Of a stretch of 64,000 nucleotides of DNA, positions 1 to 8,064 are shown piece after piece. The notes under the pieces were generated by a model, which saw nothing but the letters and a program-made list of their open reading frames with translations, did not search any database and was not told the origin of the DNA. Source of the stretch: CAJPQU01 sp052170475 (lineage in GTDB: Bacteria > Bacillota > Negativicutes > Selenomonadales > Selenomonadaceae); the NCBI GenBank assembly GCA_052170475.1, contig JBQNAL010000006.1:1-64000 (forward strand), in the 5' to 3' direction. Both the position numbers and the translations under genes were made by a program. The stretch's first letter is position 1. Each line of letters starts with the position of its first letter.

Positions 1-90
1 CACAGGGGGCTTCTGCTTGTCTTTTTATGTGTCCGAGTTCATTTTACAATTAACCTTGACGTTTTCTTTTCTCCATGGTGGGGAAAAATC

Positions 91-119
91 TTTCCAATTC
101 CTCTTTGGCAGGATATAAT
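91..119 (+). promoter_or_regulatory. Sigma-A type promoter of ftsZ
   Basis: A -35 box TTTCCA (91-96) and a perfect -10 box TATAAT (114-119) are separated by 17 bp. Transcription would start near 126, leaving a leader of about 15 nt before the ftsZ ATG at 141. This placement argues against the in-frame ATG at 75 as the start. Confidence 0.6.
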
Positions 120-140
120 AACAGGCAGGAGGAGATTCCC

Positions 141-1328
141 ATGGAAACGGATACGTCATTTACCAGCGCGGTGGTTCGCATCAAGGTCGTGGGCGTGGGC
201 GGCGGCGGCAACAACGTTATCGCCCGACTGGCAGAGGACAGAATGCCCGGGGTCGAGTTGATCGCCGTGAATACGGACGCGAAGCAGTTGGGCGTGCTGC
301 AGGCGGCGGGCGTCCCCACGATCCAGATTGGCGAGCGGCTGACGAGGGGGCGCGGCTCCGGCGGCGATCCGAAGTTAGGGAGGGAAGCGGCTTTGGGGGA
401 TGAAGCCCGTCTTCGGACGGCGCTTCGCGATGCGGATTTAGTCTTTGTCACGGCCAGCATGGGGGGCGGCGTCGGAACGGGGGCGGCTCCCGTGGTGGCG
501 CGATGCCTTCGGGAACTCAATATTTTGTCCATCGGCGTGGTGACGGCGCCTTTTTCCTTTGAAGGGAAGCGCAAAATGCGCGTGGCCGTGGAAGGGATCC
601 TCCAGCTTCAATCCCTCATGGATGGTCTGATCGTCATTCATAACGATAACCTGATGAAAATTTTAGAGGATCGGAAAATGCCCATGTCCAAGGCATTTAA
701 GGCCGCAGATGAGGTGCTGCGGCAGGCCATTCACTGCATTTCCGAGGTGATCCTGACCACCGGGGTCATCAATGTGGATTTCGCCGATGTGCGTTCGATC
801 TTCCGGCAGAACCGCAGCAGCGATGCGATTTTGGGGATCGGCACCAGCGGTGAGGGGCGGGTCATTGAGGCGGTGAAGAAAGCCATCGCAAGTCCTCTCG
901 TGGAGCGTCCTTTAGACGGCGCTCGGGGCATCATCCTGAACATCAGCGGCGACGAGTCCCTGAGCCTTTACGAGGTGACGGAAGCGACGGAGTTTATTGA
1001 TGAACATACCCACCCGGATGTGAATATCATATTGGGCACTGTCATAGAAAAAGGCATGGGGGATGAGGTGCGGGCGACGATCGTGGCCACGGATTTTGTG
1101 GACAGTGTGGTGTCGGCGCTGCCGCCTATTCCTAATCGGGATTTAGGGCGGGCGGTGGCCAATGCTTCCCCGAATATCGCCGAGCCGGAAGAACGAAAAA
1201 CGTCGTCTGCGCCTGTGAACTTGTCTTCGCCGACAGAAAAAAGCCAGCCGCCGAGAGGTCGAGAGGATCTTTCCGTGCCGGATTTCATGGAAAAGAAGAA
1301 CTCTTTTCCCGCGTGGCCTTTGAAATAG
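141..1328 (+). CDS. ftsZ: Divergent cell division protein FtsZ
   Basis: This is a tubulin-like GTPase of 395 residues, expected to polymerise in the cytoplasm into a division ring. The start at 141 follows an aggagga ribosome binding site at 126-132. The N-terminal GVGGGGNN nucleotide loop, the NTDAK strand, the T7 loop NVDFADV and a C-terminal membrane-tether peptide (VPDFMEKK) are all present. The tubulin signature reads GGGVGTG where almost all FtsZ have GGGTGTG. The usual SNKGSA stretch after the T7 loop is replaced by RQNRSSDA, and IPNDRL reads IHNDNL. The gene lies beside dnaX rather than next to ftsA, so it may be a second, diverged FtsZ paralogue. Family assignment is certain; whether it is the main division FtsZ is not. 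Confidence 0.93.
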   Translation: METDTSFTSAVVRIKVVGVGGGGNNVIARLAEDRMPGVELIAVNTDAKQLGVLQAAGVPTIQIGERLTRGRGSGGDPKLGREAALGDEARLRTALRDADLVFVTASMGGGVGTGAAPVVARCLRELNILSIGVVTAPFSFEGKRKMRVAVEGILQLQSLMDGLIVIHNDNLMKILEDRKMPMSKAFKAADEVLRQAIHCISEVILTTGVINVDFADVRSIFRQNRSSDAILGIGTSGEGRVIEAVKKAIASPLVERPLDGARGIILNISGDESLSLYEVTEATEFIDEHTHPDVNIILGTVIEKGMGDEVRATIVATDFVDSVVSALPPIPNRDLGRAVANASPNIAEPEERKTSSAPVNLSSPTEKSQPPRGREDLSVPDFMEKKNSFPAWPLK

Positions 1329-1331
1329 TAC

Positions 1332-1399
1332 ATCCCGCCGCTTCGCACGGATTTCCTGTTTTCTGACGAAAAGGGAAATCCGGTGAGGATTGGCGGGAT
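1332..1399 (+). other. Nested stem-loop structure between ftsZ and dnaX
   Basis: An outer stem ATCCCGCC (1332-1339) pairs perfectly with GGCGGGAT (1392-1399). It encloses a hairpin CGGATTTCC (1348-1356) with GGAAATCCG (1374-1382), which is extended by a TTTTC/GAAAA stem. It probably ends or attenuates the ftsZ transcript. No long U tract follows, so it could instead be a structured leader of dnaX. It does not contain the conserved SRP RNA loop that is found near dnaX in other Firmicutes. Confidence 0.55.
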
Positions 1400-1465
1400 T
1401 TCCCGTGACGGGATAGGAAAGTCAGCGGGTAAGCAACAAAAAGGAAGAGAGAGGAGGCGGCGGCG

Positions 1466-3367
1466 TTGGCCTATGTGGCGCTTTATCGACAATGGCGGCC
1501 GAAGCGTTTTTCTGATTTGGTGGGGCAGGAGCATGTGAGCCGTACGCTCGCACAGGCCATCGAAACCGGTCGGGTGGGTCATGCCTATCTTTTTTCCGGG
1601 CCTCGGGGTACCGGGAAAACGAGTACGGCGAAGATCTTGGCCAAGGCGCTGAACTGTGCGGAAGGGCCGACGCCGGAACCTTGCGGAGACTGCGAGAGCT
1701 GCCGCCGGGTGAATGAGGGGACATCCATGGATGTCTTTGAGATTGACGCGGCGTCCAACCGGGGGATCGACGAGATACGGGAGCTTAGGGAAACGATACA
1801 ATTCGCGCCGGTAAGCGGTCGCTATAAGGTGTACATCATCGACGAAGTACACATGTTGACGGCGGAGGCCTTCAACGCCCTCTTAAAGACGCTGGAGGAA
1901 CCGCCGGCGCAGGTGGTCTTCATTTTGGCGACCACGGAAATACACAAGGTGCCGGCCACCATTCAATCCCGCTGTCAGCGCTACGATTTCAAGCGGATCG
2001 CGGCGGAGGTGATTGCGGCTCGCTTGCGCTATGTGGCGGATCAGGCGGGGATCGAGGCGGAGGACGCGGCGCTTTTCCTCATCGCCCAAGGGGCGGCGGG
2101 CGGCCTGCGGGACGCTCTTTCGGCACTGGATCAATGCGCGGCTCTGGCGGAAACGGCAGTCACGGAAAAATTGGTGCGGGACATCTTGGGGCTGGTGGGA
2201 CGAGAACACATCGAAAAGTGCCTCAGAGCCATAGCGGCAGGGGATGCTCCGATCGCGCTCGCCGTCGTGGCGGAGGTGCTGAAGGAGGGACGGGATCTCA
2301 AGCAGTTGACGGCGGAACTCATTCGGGAGCTTCGGGCAGCGATGGTGTATCAGGCGGCTGGGGAAGGTGCAGCGCGGGATCTGACCGCCACGCCCGAAGA
2401 AACGTTGGCGGCGGAAGCGGCGCTTTTTTCTCTCGACGATTTCGCCCCCATGATCGGGCGCTTGAACGAGGCGCTGGGGGAACTTCGCTGGACGACGGAG
2501 CCGCGCATTGCGGTGGAGACGGCGCTCCTCGCCCTTTGCCGGCCAGCGGCTTCGGGTCTGACAAAGGTGCCGATCAAGGCAGAGGCCGTTTCCGATGGGG
2601 CGGCAGCAGCACGGCTGGCGCATTTAGAAAAGCAGGTGGCGGTACTCACCGCGCAATTGGCGGCTCGTCCGTCGGCGGTGCCTCCGCCGCCGACGGCACC
2701 TTTGAAGCGTCAGCCGCTCCGGCAGACGGGGGCGGCGTCGTCGCCGCCAACGTCTGTCGGAGCGGCGCGGTTAGAGGTGACGCCGGACGGGCAGACCCTT
2801 TGGCAGAAACTCGTGGAGAGCTTTCGGGGCGATATGAAATATAAAGCGTTTCATAGCTGCTTGGCGGGGGGAAAATTCGGCGGCATGGGGGGCGGTGTCT
2901 TTCAGGTGTTTTTTGCCAGCTCGTTCCTGCGGACGCGCATGGAGCGCGACGATTATCGTCAGACCATCGAAGCGCGGTTGGCGGAGCTTTCCGGGCAATC
3001 GTGGCGGTTCGTTTCGGCGGAGGGCGAGAAAACACTTCCGCCTCCCCCGCCCCCGCCGCTGCGGCAGAAGGAGGCCGGCGTGAAGGTGGACATGGCCTCG
3101 CTGCCGCCGGAGGGGCGTCACGCCTTGGAAAAAGCGGTGGAGATGTTCGGGGATCATTTCGTGCCGATTGAGGAGGGGAAGCGGCAGCGGGCGGAGGCTG
3201 TCTCGGCTTCGAGTAAGAAAGCATCTTCTGGCGCAGCCCGGCAGGAGAAGAGAGAGGTGCCCTACGGACAGGTCGCTGCATCTAGGGTAGACGAGGAGAT
3301 GGATCTGCCCCCCTTAGATGATGTGCCGCCGCCGGATGACGACGATGCGCCGCCGACGGAGGAATGA
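1466..3367 (+). CDS. dnaX: DNA polymerase III subunit gamma/tau
   Basis: This is the clamp-loader ATPase of the replisome, 633 residues. The TTG start follows a gaggagg site at 1451-1457, and the protein begins with the family hallmark ALYRQWRP. Visible are the Walker A GPRGTGKTS (about residue 45), the zinc-module cysteines CxxCxxC (CGDCESC, about residues 73-79), the Walker B DEVHML and the sensor motif LATTE. The C-terminal third is Ala/Pro-rich, typical of the tau region, and ends in a very acidic tail rich in D, E and P. It is the first gene of a dnaX-ybaB-recR-bofA block conserved in Firmicutes. I see no clear slippery frameshift site for a separate gamma product, but did not examine this exhaustively. 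Confidence 0.97.
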   Translation: MAYVALYRQWRPKRFSDLVGQEHVSRTLAQAIETGRVGHAYLFSGPRGTGKTSTAKILAKALNCAEGPTPEPCGDCESCRRVNEGTSMDVFEIDAASNRGIDEIRELRETIQFAPVSGRYKVYIIDEVHMLTAEAFNALLKTLEEPPAQVVFILATTEIHKVPATIQSRCQRYDFKRIAAEVIAARLRYVADQAGIEAEDAALFLIAQGAAGGLRDALSALDQCAALAETAVTEKLVRDILGLVGREHIEKCLRAIAAGDAPIALAVVAEVLKEGRDLKQLTAELIRELRAAMVYQAAGEGAARDLTATPEETLAAEAALFSLDDFAPMIGRLNEALGELRWTTEPRIAVETALLALCRPAASGLTKVPIKAEAVSDGAAAARLAHLEKQVAVLTAQLAARPSAVPPPPTAPLKRQPLRQTGAASSPPTSVGAARLEVTPDGQTLWQKLVESFRGDMKYKAFHSCLAGGKFGGMGGGVFQVFFASSFLRTRMERDDYRQTIEARLAELSGQSWRFVSAEGEKTLPPPPPPPLRQKEAGVKVDMASLPPEGRHALEKAVEMFGDHFVPIEEGKRQRAEAVSASSKKASSGAARQEKREVPYGQVAASRVDEEMDLPPLDDVPPPDDDDAPPTEE

Positions 3368-3386
3368 CGCAGCGATCATAAGATGC

Positions 3387-3416
3387 TTCGCTTTTGATGG
3401 AAAAATGTGATATTAT
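3387..3416 (+). promoter_or_regulatory. Possible extended -10 promoter for ybaB-recR-bofA
   Basis: TGATATTAT (3408-3416) matches an extended -10 element (TGn followed by TATTAT), with a weak -35 TTCGCT at 3387-3392 and an 18-bp spacer. It lies in the 134-bp gap after dnaX, about 80 nt before ybaB. Confidence 0.4.
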
Positions 3417-3501
3417 GTAGTGTATGCCATATGAACACTAAGCGGTCGCGGCGGGTATGAGCCAGGCGCGGGGCGCATTTCGAGAAGGGAGAATCAGTAA
3501 T

Positions 3502-3837
3502 ATGTACGGAGGAATGGGCGGCATGGGCAACATGGCCGGGATGATGAAAAAGGTGCAGAAATTGCAGTCGCAGATGAAGACCATGCAGGAGGAACTCAAA
3601 AAGCGCACCGTGGAAGTGACCGCCGGCGGCGGCGCGGTGAAGGTCGTCGTCAACGGCGACAAGGAGATCCAGTCCCTTGTGATCGATAAAGCGGCGGTGG
3701 ATCCAGAGGATGTGGAAATGCTTCAGGATCTCGTCATGGCTGCAGTGAATGAATCCCTCAAAAAGGTGGACGAGATGATGACCACGGAAATGGGAAAACT
3801 CACCAGTGGGCTAGGCCTGCCGCCTGGTATGATCTGA
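3502..3837 (+). CDS. ybaB: YbaB/EbfC family nucleoid-associated protein
   Basis: This is a small DNA-binding protein of 111 residues. The ATG at 3502 has a gaagggaga site just upstream; an upstream in-frame start at 3457 has none. It opens with a Gly/Met-rich segment (MYGGMGGMGNMAGMMKK), then a helical stretch KVQKLQSQMKTMQEEL, and a strand region with VTAGGGAVKVVVNG, all typical of the family. It lies between dnaX and recR, the conserved arrangement that links YbaB with replication and recombination. Its stop is one base from the recR start, so the two are translationally coupled. Confidence 0.95.
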   Translation: MYGGMGGMGNMAGMMKKVQKLQSQMKTMQEELKKRTVEVTAGGGAVKVVVNGDKEIQSLVIDKAAVDPEDVEMLQDLVMAAVNESLKKVDEMMTTEMGKLTSGLGLPPGMI

Positions 3838-3838
3838 G

Positions 3839-4435
3839 ATGCAGTACATTGCTCCTTTGGCCAAACTCATTGAACATTTTCGCGCTCTGCCCGGCGTGGG
3901 GACAAAGACGGCGGTTCGTCTGGCCTATCACGTCATAGATATGGACACTGGGCGGGCGAAGGCATTGGCGGACGCCATCATGGAAGCCAAGGAGAAGATC
4001 GGCTTTTGCAATACCTGCTTCAATCTCAGCGATACGAATCCCTGCGTGATATGTGCGGCAGAGCGGCGAGATCACGCGACGATCTGCGTCGTGGAACAGC
4101 CCCAAGACGTCGCGGCGATGGAAAGGATGCACGATTATAAAGGCGTCTATCACGTTCTCCACGGAGCGCTTTCCCCTTTGGAGGGCATTGGACCGGAAAA
4201 TCTTCGTATTCGAGAACTTTTGAACCGCCTGTCGGACGATACGGTGCAGGAGATCATCATGGCTACAAATCCCAACGTGGAGGGCGAAGCCACCGCTATG
4301 TATATCGCCCGCCTCGTCAAGCCGCTGGGGATAAAAGTGACACGCATCGCCCATGGGCTACCGGTAGGGGGCGACCTAGAGTATGCAGATGAGGTGACGC
4401 TGGCGAAAGCCATGGAGAATCGGGTGGAACTTTAA
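3839..4435 (+). CDS. recR: Recombination mediator RecR
   Basis: RecR acts with RecF and RecO to load RecA on gapped DNA. The 198-residue protein has the helix-hairpin-helix LPGVGTKTAVRLAYH at the N-terminus, the zinc finger CNTCFNLSDTNPCVIC (about residues 57-72), and a Toprim domain starting CVVEQPQDVAAME with the later acidic NPNVEGEAT. Length and order match the family. It starts one base after the ybaB stop. Confidence 0.97.
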   Translation: MQYIAPLAKLIEHFRALPGVGTKTAVRLAYHVIDMDTGRAKALADAIMEAKEKIGFCNTCFNLSDTNPCVICAAERRDHATICVVEQPQDVAAMERMHDYKGVYHVLHGALSPLEGIGPENLRIRELLNRLSDDTVQEIIMATNPNVEGEATAMYIARLVKPLGIKVTRIAHGLPVGGDLEYADEVTLAKAMENRVEL

Positions 4436-4453
4436 TACAGGAGGCGTAAGTGT

Positions 4454-4711
4454 ATGGTAGAATCCACGATCATCGTCGCCTTTGCCGTTGGGCTATTAGC
4501 CCTGTGTGTCATTGGCAAGCTCATCAAACTGCCCATTCAGCTGCTTTTGAAGTTTGTGTCAAACAGTGTTTGCGGTGCCATCATGCTGTTTGTTGTCAAT
4601 CTCTTTGGCATGGACATCCATATCACGATCCTCAAAGCGCTTTTTGCTGGGATTGTTGGTATACCGGGGGTTCTGATCATCATCATCTGGGATAAGTTTT
4701 TGGCAGGGTGA
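4454..4711 (+). CDS. bofA: BofA-like pro-sigma-K processing inhibitor family membrane protein
   Basis: This 85-residue protein starts at an ATG after a ggagg site (4440-4444). It has two or three hydrophobic segments (about residues 4-20, 25-52 and 58-80) and ends with the family-typical GIPGVLIIIIWDKF. In Bacillus BofA restrains the SpoIVFB protease that activates sigma-K. Its place right after recR is the conserved Firmicutes position. Whether this host sporulates cannot be seen here, and in non-sporulating relatives the role is unknown. It is the last gene before a bidirectional terminator. Confidence 0.85.
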   Translation: MVESTIIVAFAVGLLALCVIGKLIKLPIQLLLKFVSNSVCGAIMLFVVNLFGMDIHITILKALFAGIVGIPGVLIIIIWDKFLAG

Positions 4712-4720
4712 TAGAAAGCA

Positions 4721-4752
4721 AAAACCGTTGACCGTGAAGGTCAACGGTTTTT
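4721..4752. terminator. Bidirectional intrinsic terminator between bofA and the convergent membrane gene
   Basis: A 9-bp perfect stem CCGTTGACC (4725-4733) / GGTCAACGG (4739-4747) is flanked by AAAA on the left and TTTTT on the right. It can therefore terminate transcription in both directions. Confidence 0.9.
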
Positions 4753-4771
4753 GTGGCTTTGATCAACGCGC

Positions 4772-5149
4772 TCATCCGGCGAAATGGTCAAAGTATACGA
4801 CGAGGGCAAAGAGGATTAGGGAGAGGAAGATGAAAAAGAAAATGGCGCGATTTAGCCATTTGAGCTGCACCGCAGTCAGGCGGGTGGCGCGGCGCTGGGC
4901 GTACATCATGATCAGCGCCACTAAAAGTGTGCTGTACATGCCGCGATTGAGATTGCTCAATAGCTCCCATCCGGAAGTCAGAAGGAATAGGGTCATGCAG
5001 ATAACGACCACGAGAACGATGTTTTCCCATGGCTTGTGCGCTGTGGTCTGTGGGGCATCGCCTCTGGCAAGCTCTTCTTCCAATTCTTGGGCTGAATGGA
5101 TATTTTTTCGGACACGTTTCATTTGTCTGGCCATGGAATCAATCACCAA
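4772..5149 (-). CDS. Unrecognised small membrane protein
   Basis: This 125-residue protein has a charged N-terminus (about 40 residues, rich in K, R and E) followed by three predicted membrane segments: about residues 44-62 (IVLVVVICMTLFLLTSGW), 70-84 and 100-120. I do not recognise the family. The longest reading starts at a TTG (5149) directly after a gaagga motif; a GTG at 5146 and an ATG at 5134 are alternatives. It is the only leftward gene in the first 32 kb and has its own promoter, sharing the terminator with bofA. Confidence 0.7.
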   Translation of the reverse strand: MVIDSMARQMKRVRKNIHSAQELEEELARGDAPQTTAHKPWENIVLVVVICMTLFLLTSGWELLSNLNRGMYSTLLVALIMMYAQRRATRLTAVQLKWLNRAIFFFIFLSLILFALVVYFDHFAG

Positions 5150-5247
5150 TCCTTCACAAGTTTAGTCCTTTTTCGTGCAGAGCCTTCCGTTTCGTTTCCT
5201 TGTCCGTACGTTGGCTGCCTTGTCGGAAGTTCGTCCCGCACATAGGG

Positions 5248-5256
5248 ATTATATCA
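5248..5256 (-). promoter_or_regulatory. Extended -10 promoter for the leftward membrane-protein gene
   Basis: On the minus strand the sequence reads TGATATAAT, a perfect extended -10. The -35 region is poor. The leader would be about 90-100 nt. The 330-bp gap 5150-5479 otherwise holds only this promoter and the divergent one at 5392-5420. Confidence 0.5.
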
Positions 5257-5391
5257 TAGGGGGCGACAAAAAACTATCGCATAGGAAAATTGAGTGGCAA
5301 AAGCGTGGCAGGGGCATCTCTTTTTTGTGGGTCGTCCTTTTGAGAAGGTCATTTCTCCCTTTGACAGCGCATTCATTCTGATGAAAAAGAA

Positions 5392-5420
5392 TTGCAGGAT
5401 TACAAAATGCTTGGTACAAT
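5392..5420 (+). promoter_or_regulatory. Promoter of the NtrC-like regulator gene
   Basis: -35 TTGCAG (5392-5397), 17-bp spacer, -10 TACAAT (5415-5420). This is a housekeeping-type promoter, not a -12/-24 sigma-54 promoter. It lies about 60 bp before the start at 5480. Confidence 0.6.
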
Positions 5421-5479
5421 AGGACAATATAAATGGAGGGATAGGGTTCAAAGACGCCTTGCACACGGGAGGAAGCATC

Positions 5480-7390
5480 ATGATTCGGGAACATCGAAAC
5501 CGGGAGAAACTCATCGCCTATTATGATAAATTTGTAAACACGGGAGAAATGGATCCCAATGTCCATCCATGGGTGGCGGATTCATGGAGAAAGAGTCAAG
5601 CGCTCCATGTGCCGAAGGATCGCATCCGGGTGGATCACCGGCTGACACCGGAAGCGTTCTTGCAACGGAAAAATAACCATCAAGCGGCGTTGGAGTATTT
5701 GGAATCCATGGCGGATGGCATACGGGAATTTTTGCAGAAGTACGATCTTTGTCTGCTGTTGTTGGATACGGATTGTGTGGTTCTGAAAAGTTACGCCTTG
5801 CCATATTTTCAAATGACGGCTGGGGAGATCGAAGGCGTACGTGTGGGGTTAGAGGATGTGGGAACGAGCAGCATTAGCATTGCCCTGGAACATGAAGCCC
5901 CCTTTTTACTTTTCGGTCCTGAGATGTGGGTGGCGGACTGCCATGGCGGCGATGCCTGTTCCACGCCGATTTACACCGACGGTGAATTAGCGTACATCAT
6001 GACTTTGGTGTCGGTGGCACAGACGGAGATCCCGCAGGACGCGGTGATTTCCCTCCTTTTGATCCTGCGCCAGTCCTTGGAATCCTACCTATGCCAAACC
6101 CGGCGGCTCAAGGCACAGGAGGCGATCTTGGACGCAACGCCGTTCGCTGTCTATCATGTGACTGCCGGGGGCGAGGTGGCCTATGCCAACCGTTTAGGGC
6201 TTACTCGACTGGCGGGGATTGGTGTGCCGGAGAACCATGCGCGTACCATCAATCTCAACGACGTAGTGCTGAATTATCGTCACACCCCGATCTATGAGGG
6301 ATTTCGTGGAGTGCCATGCCACAATAAGGAAGTCACTTGGATCACGCGGGCGAAGACTTACGAGGACATTACCACTGTGGTTCCCTTGGCGCGGGAGGCT
6401 GAGAAGACGGTGCCTGGTGTGGTGGTTGTCTCCATGCCCATTGAAGATCTGCGGACGTTGGTGGCACATGCTTCAGGCTATACGTCAAAGTACAGCTTGA
6501 ACTCCATGGTGGGAGAGAGCGCGGTCTTCACCGCCATGCAGGAACGAGCGGCGCGCATGGCAAAAAATACACGGCATCTTCTGCTCCAAGGGGAGGCGGG
6601 AGCGGGGAAGCAGCGCTTGGCGCACGGGATTCATCAGGCCAGTCCGCGGGCAGCGGGGCCGCTCATTACGCTGCACTGTGGCGACGCGACGCCGGATTTC
6701 ATGGAACAGGAAATTTTCGGCGTTGCCTTAAACGGCGAGGATAGTCATCCAGGTCGATTGGAATTAGCCTCCGGGGGGACGCTGTTTTTGGATGAAGTGG
6801 AAAAAATGCCAAAACTCATTGCCGCAAAATTGGCCTCGGCCTTGAAGCACGGCTATTCCTGCCGCTTGGGGGAAACGGTCGAAAGGCCGGTGAACGTTCG
6901 CATCATTGCTGCTTGCGACAGCGATCTGCGGCGGCTGGCAGAGCGCAGCCTCGTTGATCGGAGCCTCTATGAGATCGTTTCCAAGAGCATCATCCGGGTG
7001 CCGCCGCTGCGGAGCCGTCGGGACGATATTCCACAGTTGACGGCACACATGCTGACCGAGATGGCGGCGCAGCATCGCATGCTGCCCAAAACTGCCGCGC
7101 CGCAGACGATAGAGATGCTCTGCGCCTACGATTGGCCTGGCAATGTCAAGCAGCTGCAAAGTGTGCTGGAATATGCCTTCTTCAATACGAAGGGCAGTGT
7201 GATTTACCCGGAGAACATCAATTTGATGGGGGATATAAAGCCGGACGGCACGTGGAAGGAAGATCGAGACGTTTTCGTCAAGGCGTGGAAGGCGGCTGGG
7301 GGCAATATCAGCCGCTTGGCGAACCTTTTGGACGTGAGTCGGGTCACGCTCTATCGATATTTGAAAAAGTTCGGGCTGGAAAAGGCTTAG
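5480..7390 (+). CDS. NtrC/AcoR-like transcriptional regulator lacking the sigma-54 contact loop
   Basis: This is a 636-residue regulator. Residues about 1-200 resemble the GAF-type sensor of AcoR-like activators; about 210-330 look like a PAS domain (AILDATPFAVYHV). These are followed by an AAA+ domain and a Fis-type C-terminal helix-turn-helix (NISRLANLLDVSRVTLYRYL). Walker A reads GEAGAGKQR and Walker B GGTLFLDEVEKM; the arginine-finger region VPPLRSRRDDI is intact. The GAFTGA loop that touches sigma-54 should lie between FG and GRLELASGG but reads VALNGEDSHP. It therefore probably binds DNA without activating sigma-54 polymerase, as in TyrR-like proteins. The ATG at 5480 follows gggagg; an in-frame start at 5459 is less likely. 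Its effector and targets are unknown. Confidence 0.85.
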   Translation: MIREHRNREKLIAYYDKFVNTGEMDPNVHPWVADSWRKSQALHVPKDRIRVDHRLTPEAFLQRKNNHQAALEYLESMADGIREFLQKYDLCLLLLDTDCVVLKSYALPYFQMTAGEIEGVRVGLEDVGTSSISIALEHEAPFLLFGPEMWVADCHGGDACSTPIYTDGELAYIMTLVSVAQTEIPQDAVISLLLILRQSLESYLCQTRRLKAQEAILDATPFAVYHVTAGGEVAYANRLGLTRLAGIGVPENHARTINLNDVVLNYRHTPIYEGFRGVPCHNKEVTWITRAKTYEDITTVVPLAREAEKTVPGVVVVSMPIEDLRTLVAHASGYTSKYSLNSMVGESAVFTAMQERAARMAKNTRHLLLQGEAGAGKQRLAHGIHQASPRAAGPLITLHCGDATPDFMEQEIFGVALNGEDSHPGRLELASGGTLFLDEVEKMPKLIAAKLASALKHGYSCRLGETVERPVNVRIIAACDSDLRRLAERSLVDRSLYEIVSKSIIRVPPLRSRRDDIPQLTAHMLTEMAAQHRMLPKTAAPQTIEMLCAYDWPGNVKQLQSVLEYAFFNTKGSVIYPENINLMGDIKPDGTWKEDRDVFVKAWKAAGGNISRLANLLDVSRVTLYRYLKKFGLEKA

Positions 7391-7413
7391 GATAACAGTA
7401 AGGGGCGTTCATT

Positions 7414-8064
7414 GTGCGTTTGAGAAGGAAGCCGTGGGTCGATAGGGCTGTCCATGAATTTGATTCCTTTGTGTACCCGAAAGATCGACCGGCGGGAGAA
7501 GGAGAGCGGGGGCATTGGCAGGAGATTTTTGGCCGATGCGCGCCCCTCTATGTAGAATTAGGGACAGGAAAAGGCGATTTCATCAGCCAAATGGCTGATT
7601 GGGCACGGGACAAGAACTTCATTGGCATCGAGCTGCAGCAGGATATTCTCTACCAAGCAGCACGAAAAGTGGCGGCGGCGGAACTTTCCAATGTCCGCCT
7701 CTTGGTGTTTAATATCAGTGATGTAGAGACTCTCTTTGTACCAGGGGAAGTTTCTGGTTTTTACATCAATTTCTGCGATCCGTGGCCAAAGAATCGTCAT
7801 GCCAAGCGACGGCTGACGGATCGGGCTTTTTTGGCGCGCTACAAACGCCTTTTGCCACCGGGGGGCAGGCTCTTCTTTAAGACGGACAACCGCCCCCTCT
7901 TCGATTTCTCCTTACGGGAGTTTGCTGCCGCCGATCTCATCGTGACGGATGTTTCCTATGATCTTCATGCCGAGGAGCGAGCGGACAATATCAAAACGGA
8001 ATATGAAGCAAAATTCAGCGCCTTTGGGGAAAAGATCCATCGCTGCGAGGTGATTTTTCCATGA
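7414..8064 (+). CDS. trmB: tRNA (guanine-N7-)-methyltransferase TrmB
   Basis: This SAM-dependent enzyme forms m7G46 in tRNA. The 216-residue protein has the SAM motif ELGTGKGDFI (about residues 46-55), the acidic IGIELQ, and the strongly conserved FCDPWPKNRHAKRRL (about 117-131). It begins with RLRRKPW, typical of the family. The start is GTG with a weak aaggggcg site. Its stop overlaps the next gene's ATG (ATGA), so the two are co-translated. Confidence 0.96.
   Translation: MRLRRKPWVDRAVHEFDSFVYPKDRPAGEGERGHWQEIFGRCAPLYVELGTGKGDFISQMADWARDKNFIGIELQQDILYQAARKVAAAELSNVRLLVFNISDVETLFVPGEVSGFYINFCDPWPKNRHAKRRLTDRAFLARYKRLLPPGGRLFFKTDNRPLFDFSLREFAAADLIVTDVSYDLHAEERADNIKTEYEAKFSAFGEKIHRCEVIFP

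Noticed and set aside
1329..1465. SRP RNA gene upstream of dnaX
   Set aside because: The conserved SRP loop sequence (GGTCAGGTCCGGAAGGAAGC-like) is not present; the structure differs.
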